Origin: Oscillospiraceae bacterium
Lineage (GTDB): Bacteria > Bacillota > Clostridia > Oscillospirales > Ruminococcaceae
Direction of reading: 5' to 3'
DNA: 21,570 nucleotides
NCBI GenBank assembly: GCA_016296165.1
Contig: JAEDJV010000028.1
Coordinates: forward strand, 1 to 21,570
This document shows, piece by piece, positions 20,608 to 21,570 of this stretch; positions within the stretch are counted from its first letter, which is position 1, and each line of letters begins with the position of its first letter. The notes beneath the pieces were generated by a model. That model saw only the letters and a list, made by a program, of their open reading frames with translations, did no database searches and was not told where the DNA came from. Made by a program: the position numbers and the translations under genes.

Positions 20608-21081
20608 TTAGAAAGGAACGTCGCCATCACTTAGAATTTCTTCAAAATCTTCTAAGTTACCTATCTGAACTGATTCATTTGCAGGCTGTGAAACCGCCGG
20701 TGCACTGCTCTGCTGATATGAAGGCTGCTGGAAATTACCTGAAGGAGCATTCTGTGAAGCAGATTTTGTTTCACCAAATGAAACTCTGTCAGCCTGAACT
20801 TCCATAGCATAGTGCTTAACTCCGTTTGCATCTGTATAATCTGCGTTACGAAGTGAACCTTCAACTATAATCATCTTTCCTTTGGAGAAATACTTGCTGA
20901 CAAACTCAGCCTGCTGTCTCCATGCAACGATTGAAATGAAATCAGCCTGTCTCTCACCGCTGTTTGAAGTATAACCTCTGTCTACAGCGATTCTAAAACG
21001 GCAAACGGAAATGTTACTAGGAGTCTGTCTCAATTCTGGATCTGCAACCAGTCTTCCCATGAGAATTACCTTATTAAACAT
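20608..21081 (-). CDS. ssb: single-stranded DNA-binding protein
   Basis: SSB coats single-stranded DNA as a tetramer in replication and repair. The OB fold covers residues 1-105 (NKVILMGRLVADPELRQT, FRIAVDR, DFISIVAWRQQAEFVSKYFSKG). A Gln/Ser/Pro-rich flexible linker (about 108-140) follows. The acidic tip ends in DGDVPF, the sequence that recruits partner proteins. Length (157 residues) is typical. It lies between rpsF (21 bases upstream) and rpsR, the standard order in Firmicutes, with AGGAGGAAATA before the ATG. The full-length acidic tail and operon position mark it as the essential housekeeping copy. Confidence 0.98.
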   Translation of the reverse strand: MFNKVILMGRLVADPELRQTPSNISVCRFRIAVDRGYTSNSGERQADFISIVAWRQQAEFVSKYFSKGKMIIVEGSLRNADYTDANGVKHYAMEVQADRVSFGETKSASQNAPSGNFQQPSYQQSSAPAVSQPANESVQIGNLEDFEEILSDGDVPF

Positions 21082-21102
21082 TATTTCCTCCTTTTCTGCT
21101 GC

Positions 21103-21402
21103 TTACTTAGCAACTGCTACAGTTACTAATGAACGAAGAACGTTTTCGTTGATGTTAAGTCTTCTTTCGATTTCAACTGGATAATCCGGTGTTGATTCGA
21201 AGTTGTAAAGAACGTAATAACCTTCTGTTTCGTCTTCGATTTCGTAAGCCAGCTTGCGCTTACCCCATTCATCAACTGATGTAAGAGTTGCGTGCTTTTC
21301 AATTCTAGCTTTGAACTTTTCTACGAGTTCCTTGATTCCTTCTTCGCCAAGCTTTGTGTTGAAGATAACCATTAATTCGTAATTTTCTTTAACCTTTGCC
21401 AT
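21103..21402 (-). CDS. rpsF: 30S ribosomal protein S6
   Basis: S6 pairs with S18 on the 30S platform. Family features: YELMVIFNTKL at the N-terminus, DEWGKRKLAYEI in the middle, GYYVLYNF and the final IERRLNINENVLRSLV. Length (99 residues) is normal. AGAAGGAGGTG (about 21409-21419) is an excellent ribosome binding site. First gene of the rpsF-ssb-rpsR operon behind a consensus promoter. Confidence 0.98.
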   Translation of the reverse strand: MAKVKENYELMVIFNTKLGEEGIKELVEKFKARIEKHATLTSVDEWGKRKLAYEIEDETEGYYVLYNFESTPDYPVEIERRLNINENVLRSLVTVAVAK

Positions 21403-21428
21403 TATAATTGCACCTCCTTCTGGATTTC

Positions 21429-21452
21429 GCCCGCATAATTCATAATACGAGC
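21429..21452 (-). promoter_or_regulatory. hairpin in the rpsF leader
   Basis: In the transcript GCUCGUAU (21452-21445) pairs with AUGCGGGC (21436-21429), an 8-bp stem including two G-U pairs, with an eight-base loop. It lies between the predicted transcription start (about 21461) and the ribosome binding site. Such leaders can carry the S6:S18 autoregulation element, but the conserved CCG of that element is not seen here, so the role is open. Confidence 0.45.
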
Positions 21453-21467
21453 AAGGATAACAGATTC

Positions 21468-21496
21468 ATTATATCATTTTTAGCACTCTTTGTCAA
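21468..21496 (-). promoter_or_regulatory. consensus sigma-A promoter of rpsF-ssb-rpsR
   Basis: On the - strand TTGACA (21491-21496) and TATAAT (21468-21473) are perfect consensus boxes with a 17-bp spacer, about 65 bases before rpsF. This fits a very highly expressed ribosomal operon. Confidence 0.92.
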
Positions 21497-21570
21497 TAGT
21501 TTTCTAAAATAAAAATAGGATAAACGCATCAATTTCAAAAGAAAAACCACCAAATTTCGGTAACCTATTG

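Noticed and set aside
21536..21570. Short ACC/GGT symmetry followed by T residues on the - strand, possible terminator of an off-window gene
   Set aside because: The stem is only three or four bases with a weak loop; too little to call.

Overview
The window looks like a chromosomal segment of a low-GC, Gram-positive anaerobe of the class Clostridia, most likely a Ruminococcus-like member of the Oscillospiraceae. This rests on AT-rich DNA, strong AGGAGG ribosome binding sites, near-consensus sigma-A promoters with 17-bp spacers, a cysteine-containing (zinc-type) ribosomal protein S18, a GGGtGRT/NifU-like gene pair, and an Asp/Glu/Thr/Ala-rich lipoprotein. The genus is an inference from family resemblance, not from a search.

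Layout. (1) Positions 1-5560, all on the + strand, look like the right part of an integrated element that continues left of the window. It holds the tail of an Asn/Gly-rich protein cut by the window edge, two unrecognised membrane-associated genes, a HipA-like kinase gene overlapping a DUF3037 gene, a HicA/HicB toxin-antitoxin pair with its own promoter, and a tyrosine recombinase. Three short repeats at an exact 11-bp period follow the recombinase, as expected for arm-type integrase sites at an element end. (2) Positions 5586-7437, - strand: a NifU-like scaffold gene and a GGGtGRT gene, with one promoter and one terminator. (3) 7459-8013: a small secreted acidic protein on the + strand. (4) 8095-9775, - strand: rsmD, coaD and a coiled-coil protein behind their own promoter. 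(5) 9796-16665, - strand: a probable long operon MoxR ATPase - DUF58 - transglutaminase-like membrane protein - CYTH protein - uvrC. The last two genes overlap by four bases. (6) 16686-18329, - strand: a PrsA/SurA-like lipoprotein carrying eleven 12-residue acidic repeats. (7) 18400-20142, + strand: a stand-alone acyl-CoA synthetase. (8) 20247-21496, - strand: rpsF-ssb-rpsR, the usual S6-SSB-S18 operon, with a consensus promoter, a leader hairpin and a striking 18-bp palindrome after it.

Regions 2 to 8 are ordinary core-genome content, with a few odd details. The accessory part (1-5560) holds the least described genes. The best candidates for undescribed biology are the HipA-like kinase/DUF3037 pair, whose kinase seems to start at a non-standard codon, and the two membrane/Asn-rich genes just upstream, which share a short Asn-Gly motif with the truncated first gene. 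No gene-free stretch exceeds about 210 bases. I see no tRNA, rRNA, CRISPR array or insertion sequence.
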